Assembly (NCBI RefSeq): GCF_000661915.1
Contig: NZ_CP007509.1
Coordinates: 4,661,663-4,725,662 of the forward strand
Reading direction: 5' to 3'
Source: Stutzerimonas decontaminans
GTDB lineage: Bacteria > Pseudomonadota > Gammaproteobacteria > Pseudomonadales > Pseudomonadaceae
Length of the DNA: 64,000 nucleotides
Part shown: in pieces, positions 49,168 through 57,120 of the stretch
Numbering within the stretch: the first letter of the stretch is position 1
Layout of the letters: the number at the start of each line of letters is the position of its first letter
Translations under genes and position numbers: made by a program
The notes under the pieces: generated by a model
Told to the model about the DNA's origin: nothing
Seen by the model: only the letters and a program-made list of their open reading frames with translations
The model's database searches: none

Positions 49168-50040
49168 TCAGCGGATGTGTGCCAATACGCCCTGCAATTC
49201 GTCGAGCGAACTGTAGCGGATAACCAGCTGCCCCTTGCCCTTCTGGCCATGCTTGATCTGCACCGGCGAGCCCAGGCGTTCCGCCAGGCGCTGTTCCAGA
49301 CGGCTGATGTCGGGATCAACCTTCACTTCGACTTTGGGCGCTTCCTTGCTGCTCAGCCACTGGCGCACCATCGCTTCGGTCTGGCGTACGGTCAGGCCAC
49401 GTGCGACAACATGCCGCGCGCCTTCGACCTGTTGTTCGGCCGGCAAGCCGAGCAAGGCGCGTGCATGGCCCATTTCCAGATCACCATGGGACAGCAGGGT
49501 CTTGATCTCTTCCGGCAGCGCAATCAGGCGCAGCAGATTGCTGACCGAGACGCGGGACTTGCCGACCGCGTCGGCCACCTGCTGTTGAGTCAGCTGGAAT
49601 TCCTGCTGCAGACGCTGCAGCGCGACAGCCTCTTCGATCGGATTGAGATCTTCGCGCTGGATGTTCTCGATCAGTGCCATGGCGATGGCGGCTTCGTCCG
49701 GCACCTCGCGAACCAGCGCCGGTACGCTTTCCAGTCCGGCCTGCTGGCTGGCCCGCCAGCGACGCTCACCGGCGATGATCTCGAAACGGCCGCCACTGAT
49801 CGGGCGCACGACGATTGGCTGCATCACGCCGTGGTTCTTGATCGACTGCGCCAGCTCTTCGAGCGCCTGCGGATCCATGTCGCGGCGTGGCTGGTACTTG
49901 CCGCGCTGAACCAGGTCCAGCGGCAGATGCTGGAGTTCACGGGTATCGACCTTGGCGGCCTCTTCCTGCATCGCCGAGACACTGGCGCCGCCGAGCAGGG
50001 CGTCGAGTCCCCGTCCTAGACCTCTTTTCTTGGTCGCCAT
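49168..50040 (-). CDS. parB: Chromosome partitioning protein ParB
   Basis: 290-aa CTPase and DNA-binding clamp that loads at parS sites near the origin. N-terminal ParA-contact region (MATKKRGLGRGLDALLGG), the CTP-binding motifs around GKYQPRRDMD and EIIAGERRWRASQQAG, helix-turn-helix LTQQQVADAVGKSRVSVSNLLRLIALP, and a C-terminal dimerisation end. A probable target site lies at 28696-28711. Confidence 0.97.
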   Translation of the reverse strand: MATKKRGLGRGLDALLGGASVSAMQEEAAKVDTRELQHLPLDLVQRGKYQPRRDMDPQALEELAQSIKNHGVMQPIVVRPISGGRFEIIAGERRWRASQQAGLESVPALVREVPDEAAIAMALIENIQREDLNPIEEAVALQRLQQEFQLTQQQVADAVGKSRVSVSNLLRLIALPEEIKTLLSHGDLEMGHARALLGLPAEQQVEGARHVVARGLTVRQTEAMVRQWLSSKEAPKVEVKVDPDISRLEQRLAERLGSPVQIKHGQKGKGQLVIRYSSLDELQGVLAHIR

Positions 50041-50049
50041 GAATAGTCC

Positions 50050-50838
50050 TTATGCGAGGGCACCGCGGGCAGACTGGCGCTGGCGTCGCGACAGTTCGCC
50101 GGCCAGGGCCAGATAGGCCAGAGCGCCCTTGGATTGCTTGTCGTAGACCAGCGCCGGCATACCGTGGCTGGGTGCCTCGGCGAGCCGGACGTTGCGCGGA
50201 ATTACGGTGTCGTAGAGCTTGTCGCCGAAATGCGCCTTGAGCTGTTCGGATACGTCGTTGGTCAGGCTGCTACGCGGGTCATACATGGTGCGCAACAGGC
50301 CTTCGATCTTCAGACTCGGATTCAGTGCCTGGCCGATGCGCTGGATCGAGTTGACCAGATCGGTAAGCCCTTCGAGTGCGTAGTATTCGCACTGCATGGG
50401 AATGATCACGCCATCGGCGGCAGATAACGCATTGATGGTCAGCATCGACAGCGACGGCGGGCAGTCGATGAGAATGTAATCGTAGTTCTCGCGGACCGGC
50501 GCCAGCGCCTCGCGCAGGCGTTTCTCCTTGGCCGGCAGATTCAGCAGCGCGACTTCGGCCGCCGTCAGGTCGCGGTTGGCCGGCAACAGCTGGTAGCCGC
50601 CGTGCTCGGAGAACTGCATGGCGTCGACCAGGCTGCATTCACCGATCAGCACGTCGTAGATCGAGTACTCCAGGCCGAGTTTATCCACACCGCTACCGGT
50701 GGTGGCGTTGCCCTGAGGATCGAGGTCGATCAGCAGCACCCGCCGGCGCGTGGCAACCAGCGAAGCCGCCAGGTTGATGCAGGTGGTGGTCTTGGCGACA
50801 CCGCCCTTCTGGTTGGCAATGGCGAAAACTTTAGCCAT
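50050..50838 (-). CDS. parA: Chromosome partitioning ATPase ParA
   Basis: 262-aa deviant Walker ATPase that moves ParB-bound origins. KGGVAKTTTCINLAASLV with the signature lysine, then DLDPQGNATTGSG and YDYILIDCPPSLSMLTINAL. Nine bases upstream of parB; same operon as rsmG and mnmG. Confidence 0.97.
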   Translation of the reverse strand: MAKVFAIANQKGGVAKTTTCINLAASLVATRRRVLLIDLDPQGNATTGSGVDKLGLEYSIYDVLIGECSLVDAMQFSEHGGYQLLPANRDLTAAEVALLNLPAKEKRLREALAPVRENYDYILIDCPPSLSMLTINALSAADGVIIPMQCEYYALEGLTDLVNSIQRIGQALNPSLKIEGLLRTMYDPRSSLTNDVSEQLKAHFGDKLYDTVIPRNVRLAEAPSHGMPALVYDKQSKGALAYLALAGELSRRQRQSARGALA

Positions 50839-50857
50839 GGTCAGTGTCTGTCCGGGG

Positions 50858-51505
50858 TCATGAAGTGCGGCGCAGTATCAGCAGATGGCGCTGGCCTTGG
50901 CAACCGGGAACCTTGAGTACGTGACAGGCATCGAGACGGAAGTCATCGGGTAGCCGTTGCAGCTCGTCGTCCGGCTGCACGCCCTTCATGGCGAGCCAGC
51001 GGGTTTCGGCATTGCCCAGATGGCGCGTCCAGCTGGTGAAGTCGTCCAGCGAGCTGAAAGCGCGCGAGGTGATGCCTTCGAAGGGTATGGCCGGCTGGTA
51101 CTGCTCGACGCGACTGTGCACCACCTCGAGGTTGGCCAGTTTCAGCTCCAGTTTCACCTGTGTCAGAAAGCGCGTCTTCTTGCCGTTCGAATCAAGCAGC
51201 GTGAAGGCCCGCTCGGGAAACATGATTGCCAGCGGCACGCCAGGCATGCCACCACCGCTGCCGACGTCCAGCCAGCTCTGCCCGGACTCGGCAACGAAAG
51301 GCACCACGCTCAGGCTGTCGAGCAGGTGCCGCGAAACCATTTCGTCGGGATCGCGCACTGCGGTGAGGTTGTAGGCCTTGTTCCACTTGATCAGCAACGC
51401 CAGGTAGGCCAGCAACTGCTGCTGTTGCCATTCGCTCAGTTCGATGCCGAGTTCGCGGGCGCCGCGAACGAGTTCTGCGGCTTGGGATTCGCTGACCAGA
51501 CTCAT
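50858..51505 (-). CDS. rsmG: 16S rRNA m7G527 methyltransferase
   Basis: 215-aa SAM-dependent methyltransferase (GidB). SAM motif [22 protein letters not shown] near residue 76, then [12 protein letters not shown]. Loss of the enzyme gives low-level streptomycin resistance in other bacteria. Its ATG overlaps the mnmG stop (ATGA). Confidence 0.97.
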   Translation of the reverse strand: MSLVSESQAAELVRGARELGIELSEWQQQQLLAYLALLIKWNKAYNLTAVRDPDEMVSRHLLDSLSVVPFVAESGQSWLDVGSGGGMPGVPLAIMFPERAFTLLDSNGKKTRFLTQVKLELKLANLEVVHSRVEQYQPAIPFEGITSRAFSSLDDFTSWTRHLGNAETRWLAMKGVQPDDELQRLPDDFRLDACHVLKVPGCQGQRHLLILRRTS

Positions 51506-53400
51506 CAGGCGCTCTGCTCCAGCTGCTGGCCGGCATTGCGCTTCTTCAGATGAATCATCAGCAACGACACCGCAGCGGGAGTGACACCGGGGATACGCGA
51601 TGCCTGGCCAAGCGTCTCGGGCCGTGCCTGGCCGAGCTTGTGCTGGATCTCCTTCGACAGTCCCGGAATCGTGGTGTAGTCGAGATCAGCCGGCAAGGCG
51701 ATGTTTTCGCTGGCACGCAGCCGCTCGATCTCGTCCTGCTGGCGTTCGATGTAGCCGGCGTACTTGGTCTTGATCTCGACCTGCTCGGCGACCTGCGGAT
51801 CCTGCGCACCGTCACCAGTCAGTTCGATCAGGCTCTGGTAATCGATTTCCGGACGGGCCAGCAGATTGAGTAGGTTGTACTCGCGGGCCAGCGGGCTGCC
51901 GAAGCGCTCGGCAATGGCATCGCCCTGCGGTGTGCCCGGACGGACCCAGCTGCTCTTCAGGCGCTGCTCCTCGAGTTCGATAGCTTCGCGCTTGGCGCAG
52001 AACGCGGCCCAGCGGGCGTCGTCCACCAGCCCCAGCTCGCGGCCCTTCTCGGTGAGGCGCAGATCAGCATTGTCCTCGCGCAGGATCAGCCGATACTCGG
52101 CGCGCGAAGTGAACATGCGATAGGGCTCCTGCGTGCCAAGAGTGATCAGGTCATCGACCAGCACGCCGAGGTAGGCCTCATCGCGGCGCGGACACCAGCT
52201 GTCCTTGCCCTGAGCACGCAGCGCCGCATTGGCGCCGGCGAGCAGGCCCTGGGCACCAGCCTCTTCGTAGCCGGTGGTGCCGTTGATCTGGCCGGCAAAG
52301 AACAACCCGCCGATCACTTTGGTTTCCAGGCTGTACTTGAGATCACGCGGATCGAAGTAGTCGTACTCGATGGCATAGCCCGGCCGCACGATGTGCGCGC
52401 TCTCCATGCCGCGGATGCTCTGCACGATCTGCAGCTGCACGTCGAACGGCAGCGAGGTGGAGATGCCGTTGGGATACAGCTCGTGGGTGGTCAGGCCTTC
52501 CGGCTCGAGGAAGACCTGGTGGCTGTCCTTGTCGGCGAAACGATGAATCTTGTCTTCGATGGACGGGCAGTAGCGCGGGCCCACACCTTCGATCACACCG
52601 GAGTACATCGGCGAGCGATCGAGGTTGGCGGCGATGATTTCGTGGGTTCGCGCGTTGGTGTGGGTGATCCAGCAGCTGACCTGCGGCGGATGCTGCTCAC
52701 GACTGCCCATGAACGACATTACCGGCAGCGGGGTATCGCCTGGCTGTTCGGTCATCAGCGAAAAGTCCACGGTCCGGCCATCGATGCGCGGCGGGGTTCC
52801 GGTCTTCAAGCGTCCCACACGCAGCGGTAGCTCACGCAGCCGATTGGCCAGAGCGATCGAAGGCGGATCGCCTGCACGGCCGCCTGAATAATTCTGCAGG
52901 CCGATGTGGATAAGTCCGCCGAGGAAGGTTCCGGTGGTCAGTACCACGGAATCTGCGAGGAAACGCAGACCCATCTGGGTCACGACACCCCGGACCTGAT
53001 CCTGCTCGACGATGAGGTCGTCCGCCGCCTGCTGGAATATCCACAGGTTAGGCTGGTTCTCCAGGGCTTCGCGGATAGCGGCCTTGTACAGCACGCGATC
53101 AGCCTGCGCACGGGTTGCGCGGACCGCCGGGCCCTTGCGGCTGTTGAGCACGCGGAACTGAATACCACCCTTGTCGGTTGCCATGGCCATGGCACCGCCC
53201 AGGGCATCGATTTCCTTGACCAGATGGCTCTTTCCGATGCCACCGATAGCCGGGTTGCAGCTCATCTGGCCGAGGGTTTCCACATTGTGGCTGAGCAGCA
53301 GGGTCTTCACGCCCATGCGTGCCGCTGCCAGCGCAGCTTCGGTACCGGCATGGCCGCCACCGATAACGATCACGTCAAAACGGGAAGGGAAGTCCACCAC
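51505..53400 (-). CDS. mnmG: tRNA uridine-5-carboxymethylaminomethyl modification enzyme MnmG
   Basis: 631-aa FAD enzyme (GidA) that, with MnmE, modifies the wobble uridine of several tRNAs. FAD-binding [20 protein letters not shown] at the N-terminus; GidA signatures [24 protein letters not shown] and [19 protein letters not shown]. Starts at one of two adjacent GTG codons (53400 or 53397). Its partner mnmE, normally close by, is here about 6 kb away across the Mrp operon. Confidence 0.97.
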   Translation of the reverse strand: MVDFPSRFDVIVIGGGHAGTEAALAAARMGVKTLLLSHNVETLGQMSCNPAIGGIGKSHLVKEIDALGGAMAMATDKGGIQFRVLNSRKGPAVRATRAQADRVLYKAAIREALENQPNLWIFQQAADDLIVEQDQVRGVVTQMGLRFLADSVVLTTGTFLGGLIHIGLQNYSGGRAGDPPSIALANRLRELPLRVGRLKTGTPPRIDGRTVDFSLMTEQPGDTPLPVMSFMGSREQHPPQVSCWITHTNARTHEIIAANLDRSPMYSGVIEGVGPRYCPSIEDKIHRFADKDSHQVFLEPEGLTTHELYPNGISTSLPFDVQLQIVQSIRGMESAHIVRPGYAIEYDYFDPRDLKYSLETKVIGGLFFAGQINGTTGYEEAGAQGLLAGANAALRAQGKDSWCPRRDEAYLGVLVDDLITLGTQEPYRMFTSRAEYRLILREDNADLRLTEKGRELGLVDDARWAAFCAKREAIELEEQRLKSSWVRPGTPQGDAIAERFGSPLAREYNLLNLLARPEIDYQSLIELTGDGAQDPQVAEQVEIKTKYAGYIERQQDEIERLRASENIALPADLDYTTIPGLSKEIQHKLGQARPETLGQASRIPGVTPAAVSLLMIHLKKRNAGQQLEQSA

Positions 53401-53519
53401 GCACCTCGTGCCTGTTCAGATTGGATTTCGGGAAACCGCGAAGTATAGGCACTAAGGCTGCGCTAAAGAAGGGCTTTGAACAAAAAATGACCAACCGGAA
53501 GCCGGACGGTCGCTGAATT

Positions 53520-53790
53520 GCATAAATAGAAAATAGAGAAGAAATATATAAAGGGCTTGTAGATATGTTTACTAATGGTGAAGCCACTTTCTGTGGATAA
53601 GGTTCGAGAACGTAGAGCCTACGGGCGGTCCAGCGTTTTAAAAGGTTGTGCTGCGCCTGGGCTGTACCGGTGTAGATCACGTGCGCTACCTGTTGATAAA
53701 GTCGTTACTTATACACAGCAGTGTTATCCATAGGGTTCAGGCTGGGGTTATCTACTTGGCTGAACCTGGGTTATCAACAAGGCTCGTCGG
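53520..53790. other. Origin-like DnaA-box region (mnmG side)
   Basis: The gap between mnmG and mnhG begins with an AT-rich stretch (53521-53575). It contains DnaA-box matches: TGTGGATAA 53592-53600 (exact to TTATCCACA, minus), TGTTGATAA 53691-53699 (one mismatch), TTATACACA 53709-53717 (exact to TTATNCACA), TTATCCATA 53724-53732 (one mismatch), TTATCTACT 53748-53756 (weak) and TTATCAACA 53771-53779 (one mismatch). Boxes at 53592, 53709 and 53771 have counterparts exactly 10,186 bases to the right. A possible mnmG -10 (TATACT, minus) is at 53442-53447. Confidence 0.75.
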
Positions 53791-54219
53791 CTCGTCTACG
53801 TTGGCACGCAGGTCTGCTCTGCCAGGTTCTGGATTTCGCTGGGGAGGTCTTTTCTCGGTCTGTGCGAGATATTCGTCGAGCGTTAGCGGGCTGCGTTCGA
53901 GCACGCCATCCAGCGCATCGTCGCCATGCAGGCCGTCGAGCCGAGCCCCCGACACATAGGCAGCCCGCCCAAGCAGGTGACCAGCGATAGGAATGGTCAG
54001 CATCAGAAAGATCACGGTGGCGGTGCCGATGAAGGTGGCCTGGGCGTCGCCCATCTCGATCATCACCCCGACGAGGATGAGTCCGGCACCCACCGTACCG
54101 GACTTGGTCGTGGCATGGATTCGCTGCAGGGGATCGGCAAAGCGCAGCAGGCCGAACATCGCGGCGAACAGAAAGATCACACCGACCAGCATGAAAGCCA
54201 CTGCCAGGATTTCGATCAT
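53752..54219 (-). CDS. mnhG: Mrp-type Na+/H+ antiporter subunit G
   Basis: 155-aa small membrane subunit with three helices (residues 3-24, 42-58, 66-90): ILAVAFMLVGVIFLFAAMFGLLRFADPLQRIHATTKSGT. Start ATG 54219 overlaps the mnhF stop. The hydrophilic tail after residue 90 is long for the family. Its last residues (SLVDNPGSAK) are encoded by DnaA-box sequence of the origin-like region, suggesting the frame runs on into DNA that was there first. Confidence 0.92.
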   Translation of the reverse strand: MIEILAVAFMLVGVIFLFAAMFGLLRFADPLQRIHATTKSGTVGAGLILVGVMIEMGDAQATFIGTATVIFLMLTIPIAGHLLGRAAYVSGARLDGLHGDDALDGVLERSPLTLDEYLAQTEKRPPQRNPEPGRADLRANVDEPTSLVDNPGSAK

Positions 54220-54476
54220 TGCTCGCTCCTCCCCTTGCGCATGATGAAGACGGCGAAGGCGCAGGTCCCGACGAAACCGATCAGTCCGAGACCGAAACCC
54301 ACGTCGAGAAACTCCCGGCGTCCGGTCATTGCAGCGACCAGCGCGGCGATGGCAACCCCAACGCCGGTCAGCATGTCCAGCGCGACCACGCGGTCGACCA
54401 GTGTCTTCGCGACGATCATTCGCCAGAGGGTCAAGGCCAGCGGCAGCATGACCAGGATCAGCAGCGTCGTGATCAT
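54216..54476 (-). CDS. mnhF: Mrp-type Na+/H+ antiporter subunit F
   Basis: 86-aa three-helix membrane protein: ITTLLILVMLPLALTLWRMIVAKTLVDRVVALDMLTGVGVAIAALVA. ATG 54476 has GAGAGG 8 bases upstream; GTG codons at 54485 and 54482 are alternatives. Overlaps mnhG by four bases. Confidence 0.92.
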   Translation of the reverse strand: MITTLLILVMLPLALTLWRMIVAKTLVDRVVALDMLTGVGVAIAALVAAMTGRREFLDVGFGLGLIGFVGTCAFAVFIMRKGRSEQ

Positions 54477-54478
54477 GC

Positions 54479-54820
54479 TCACCACCTCTCGATGCGCGCG
54501 ATGCGGCGCTCGAAGACTTGCCTGATCGACGTGATGATCTGCTCCGGCGCGCGGCCATCCAGCGCATGCACGTAGAGCAGGCGACGATCCTCGCTGACGT
54601 GCAATGCGCAGTTGCCCGGAGTCAGCGAAACCAGACTGGCGAGCACCGCGACGCCGAGGTCGGTGCGCAGCTCGATGGGTACCGCGATGATCGAACTCTG
54701 CATGTTCGGCGCTGGCGAAAAGGCAGCGGCAGCCACTGCAACAGACGAGACGATCAGCTCATAGAGGTAGATGCCGAGCAGCTCGACCACATCGAGTACT
54801 CGGCGCAGCAGGCTGGTCAT
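54479..54820 (-). CDS. mnhE: Mrp-type Na+/H+ antiporter subunit E (short form)
   Basis: 113 aa, shorter than the ~160 aa usual for MrpE. The conserved core is present (GIYLYELIVSSVAVAAAAFSP, AVPIELRTDLGVAVLASLVSLTPGNCALHVSEDRRLLYVHALD), but the first two membrane helices of typical MrpE are absent. The ATG overlaps the mnhD stop (ATGA), so there is no room for a longer start within the gap. Either a natural short variant or an ancient N-terminal loss. Confidence 0.88.
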   Translation of the reverse strand: MTSLLRRVLDVVELLGIYLYELIVSSVAVAAAAFSPAPNMQSSIIAVPIELRTDLGVAVLASLVSLTPGNCALHVSEDRRLLYVHALDGRAPEQIITSIRQVFERRIARIERW

Positions 54821-56337
54821 GGGCGAGGCTCCAGGATCGGGTTAGCCGGCAGCACGGCCGACAGGTAAGCGCTGGGCTCCAGCAGTGCCGCGGCGGCGGT
54901 TTGCGAAAAGAGGATCAACGGTTGCGGCATGAAACCGATCACCAGGGTCAGCGCACCGAGCGAGGCGATCGCCAGCAGCATGGGCAGCGGTATCCGGCGG
55001 GCCTCGGCGCGCGGCAGTACCGGCTTCTTCCAAAAGGCTTCCATCCAGATCTTGCTCATCGAATAGAGGGTCAACAGGCCGACGAACAGCGCCAGCCCGG
55101 CTAACCAGTGCTCGCCGGCACGGAAGCTCGCGTCGATCACGAGGAACTTCGCCCAGAAGCCGGACAGCGGCGGCAAGCCGGCCAGGGACAAAGCCGGTAC
55201 CAGAAACAGCGCGGCCAGTAGAGGGTTGCGATACATCAGGCCGCCGCTCTTGCGCAGATCGAAGGTGCCGGAGGCCCGGTGAATGGCGCCGGCGAGCAGG
55301 AACAGGTTCGCCTTCACGATGATGTGGTGAATGATGTAGAAGATCGCCCCGGCGAGCGCCGCCTGGGTGGATATGGCCAAGCCAAGCAGCATGTAGCCGA
55401 TCTGGCTGACGATGTGGAACGAGAGGATTCGCCGTACGTCCCACTGCACCGCCGCACCGAAGACCCCGAACAGCATGGTGCCGGCCGCCAGCACCGCGAC
55501 GATCTCACGGATACCGCTGTCCTCGACGCTGAAGATCAGGGTGAACACGCGGAAACAGGCATATACGCCGACCTTCGTCAGCAGCCCGGCGAAGATCGCC
55601 GAAACCGTGATCGAGGCCGTGTGATACGACGCCGGCAGCCAGAAGAACAACGGGAAATAGCCGGCCTTGATGCCGAAGCCACAGAGCAGCAGCAGCGCCG
55701 ACAGCGTCAGGTTGATCGACGGTTCGGTCTCGGGCAGCACCCGGGCGAGATCCGCCATGTTCAGCGTTCCGGTCGCGCCGTAGAGCAGTGCAACCCCGGT
55801 CAGAAACAGCAGCGTGGAGAACAGGTTGAGCACTGCATAGCGCACCGTCGCATCGAGCCGGGCGCGATTGCGGCCGATCGACAGCAGGCCCATCGCGGTG
55901 ATCAGCATCACCTCAAACCAGACGTACAGGTTGAAGATATCGCCGGTGAGGAAGGCACCGTTTACGCCGGCCAGCATGCCCAGCATCAATGGATAGAAGC
56001 CTGCCTGTTCCTCGCGGCGGCGAATATCGGCCAGGCCGAAGGTCATCACCGCGGCGGCAAGGATGCCGGTAATGGCCGCCATGGCTGCGGACAGTGCATC
56101 GGCGACGAATACCACGCCGAAGGGAGCATCCCAGCCGCCAAAGCGAATCGCCAGCACGCCCTGCTGGTAAACCGCAGCGAGCAGCAGTAGCGAAGATACT
56201 AACAGCAGAGTTATGCACAGGCCGGTGACCAGTCGTTGCGCGCGGCGATGTTTCGACAGGCAGGTCGCCAGACCCGCACCGAGAATCGGCAGCAGTACCG
56301 GCCAGAGCGGCGCATGCAGGATCAGGAATTCGGTCAC
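54817..56337 (-). CDS. mnhD: Mrp-type Na+/H+ antiporter subunit D
   Basis: 506-aa antiporter subunit related to NuoM/NuoN of complex I, about fourteen helices. Proton-translocation landmarks: YVWFEVMLITAMGLLSIG with the conserved Glu, KAGYFPLFFWLPASYHTASITVSAIFAGLLTKVGVYA with the conserved Lys residues. Overlaps mnhC and mnhE by a few bases. Confidence 0.95.
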   Translation of the reverse strand: MTEFLILHAPLWPVLLPILGAGLATCLSKHRRAQRLVTGLCITLLLVSSLLLLAAVYQQGVLAIRFGGWDAPFGVVFVADALSAAMAAITGILAAAVMTFGLADIRRREEQAGFYPLMLGMLAGVNGAFLTGDIFNLYVWFEVMLITAMGLLSIGRNRARLDATVRYAVLNLFSTLLFLTGVALLYGATGTLNMADLARVLPETEPSINLTLSALLLLCGFGIKAGYFPLFFWLPASYHTASITVSAIFAGLLTKVGVYACFRVFTLIFSVEDSGIREIVAVLAAGTMLFGVFGAAVQWDVRRILSFHIVSQIGYMLLGLAISTQAALAGAIFYIIHHIIVKANLFLLAGAIHRASGTFDLRKSGGLMYRNPLLAALFLVPALSLAGLPPLSGFWAKFLVIDASFRAGEHWLAGLALFVGLLTLYSMSKIWMEAFWKKPVLPRAEARRIPLPMLLAIASLGALTLVIGFMPQPLILFSQTAAAALLEPSAYLSAVLPANPILEPRP

Positions 56338-56717
56338 GGGCGATCCTTAGTGGCCGGGAATGGCGAACCCAGGCGCTCGGCTGCATCGATATCGCGCGTA
56401 TCGACGCTGCCCGCGCTGCGGTAGGTCTGCAATGCCAGGGCAGCGAAGAACGCGGTCAGTGAAAAGCCAATGACGATTGCGGTGAGAACCAGCGCCTGGG
56501 GCAGCGGGTTGGCGGCATCGGCGGCCAGGCTGGTCTCGCCGGCGCGGATGACGGCGGGGACGTTCGTAACGATCCGCCCGGAGAGGAAGATCACCAGATT
56601 GATCGCCGCCGAGAGCATGGTCACGCCCAGCAGGATCCGCACGATATGGCGGGAAAGGATCAGGTACAGGCTGCAGCCAGCAACGATGGCGATGGCGAAT
56701 GCAAAGAGCAGATGCAT
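56334..56717 (-). CDS. mnhC: Mrp-type Na+/H+ antiporter subunit C
   Basis: 127-aa NuoK-like three-helix subunit: GCSLYLILSRHIVRILLGVTMLSAAINLVIF, then PLPQALVLTAIVIGFSLTAFFAALAL. Hydrophilic tail of about 28 residues. One base separates it from mnhB. Confidence 0.95.
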   Translation of the reverse strand: MHLLFAFAIAIVAGCSLYLILSRHIVRILLGVTMLSAAINLVIFLSGRIVTNVPAVIRAGETSLAADAANPLPQALVLTAIVIGFSLTAFFAALALQTYRSAGSVDTRDIDAAERLGSPFPATKDRP

Positions 56718-56718
56718 A

Positions 56719-57120
56719 TCAGAGGCCCTCGTAGAAACGCAGGATCAGAGAAAGGATGCCGCCCAGCACGACCAGGTAGACGCCGATATCGAACAGCAGG
56801 GTGGTGCCGATATGGACGCTGCCGAGAATTGCCCACTGGTGGGCCAGGAACGAGTCGTCCAGCCAGAGGCCTGGCAGCCCGCCAAGCAGCGCAGCGAGGA
56901 CGCCGCAACCGATCACTGTCATCGGTTCGAAGCGCAGCGTGGCGCGGGCCACGTCCACGCCACGGGCAAGCGCCAGCGTCGCGAATCCGGCCGCTGCGAT
57001 CAGCCCGCCGACGAATCCGCCACCCGGCTCGTTGTGCCCGCGGTAGAGCACGTACAGCGACACCGCCAGCATCAGGCCGAAGAGAATCCGCGAGAAGGCG
57101 GCGAAGATCAGAGAATTCAT
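56719..57120 (-). CDS. mnhB: Mrp-type Na+/H+ antiporter subunit B
   Basis: 133-aa four-helix membrane subunit with the family sequence VLYRGHNEPGGGFVGGLIAAAGFATLALA. ATG 57120 overlaps the mnhA stop (ATGA). It is separate here rather than fused to subunit A. Confidence 0.95.
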   Translation of the reverse strand: MNSLIFAAFSRILFGLMLAVSLYVLYRGHNEPGGGFVGGLIAAAGFATLALARGVDVARATLRFEPMTVIGCGVLAALLGGLPGLWLDDSFLAHQWAILGSVHIGTTLLFDIGVYLVVLGGILSLILRFYEGL

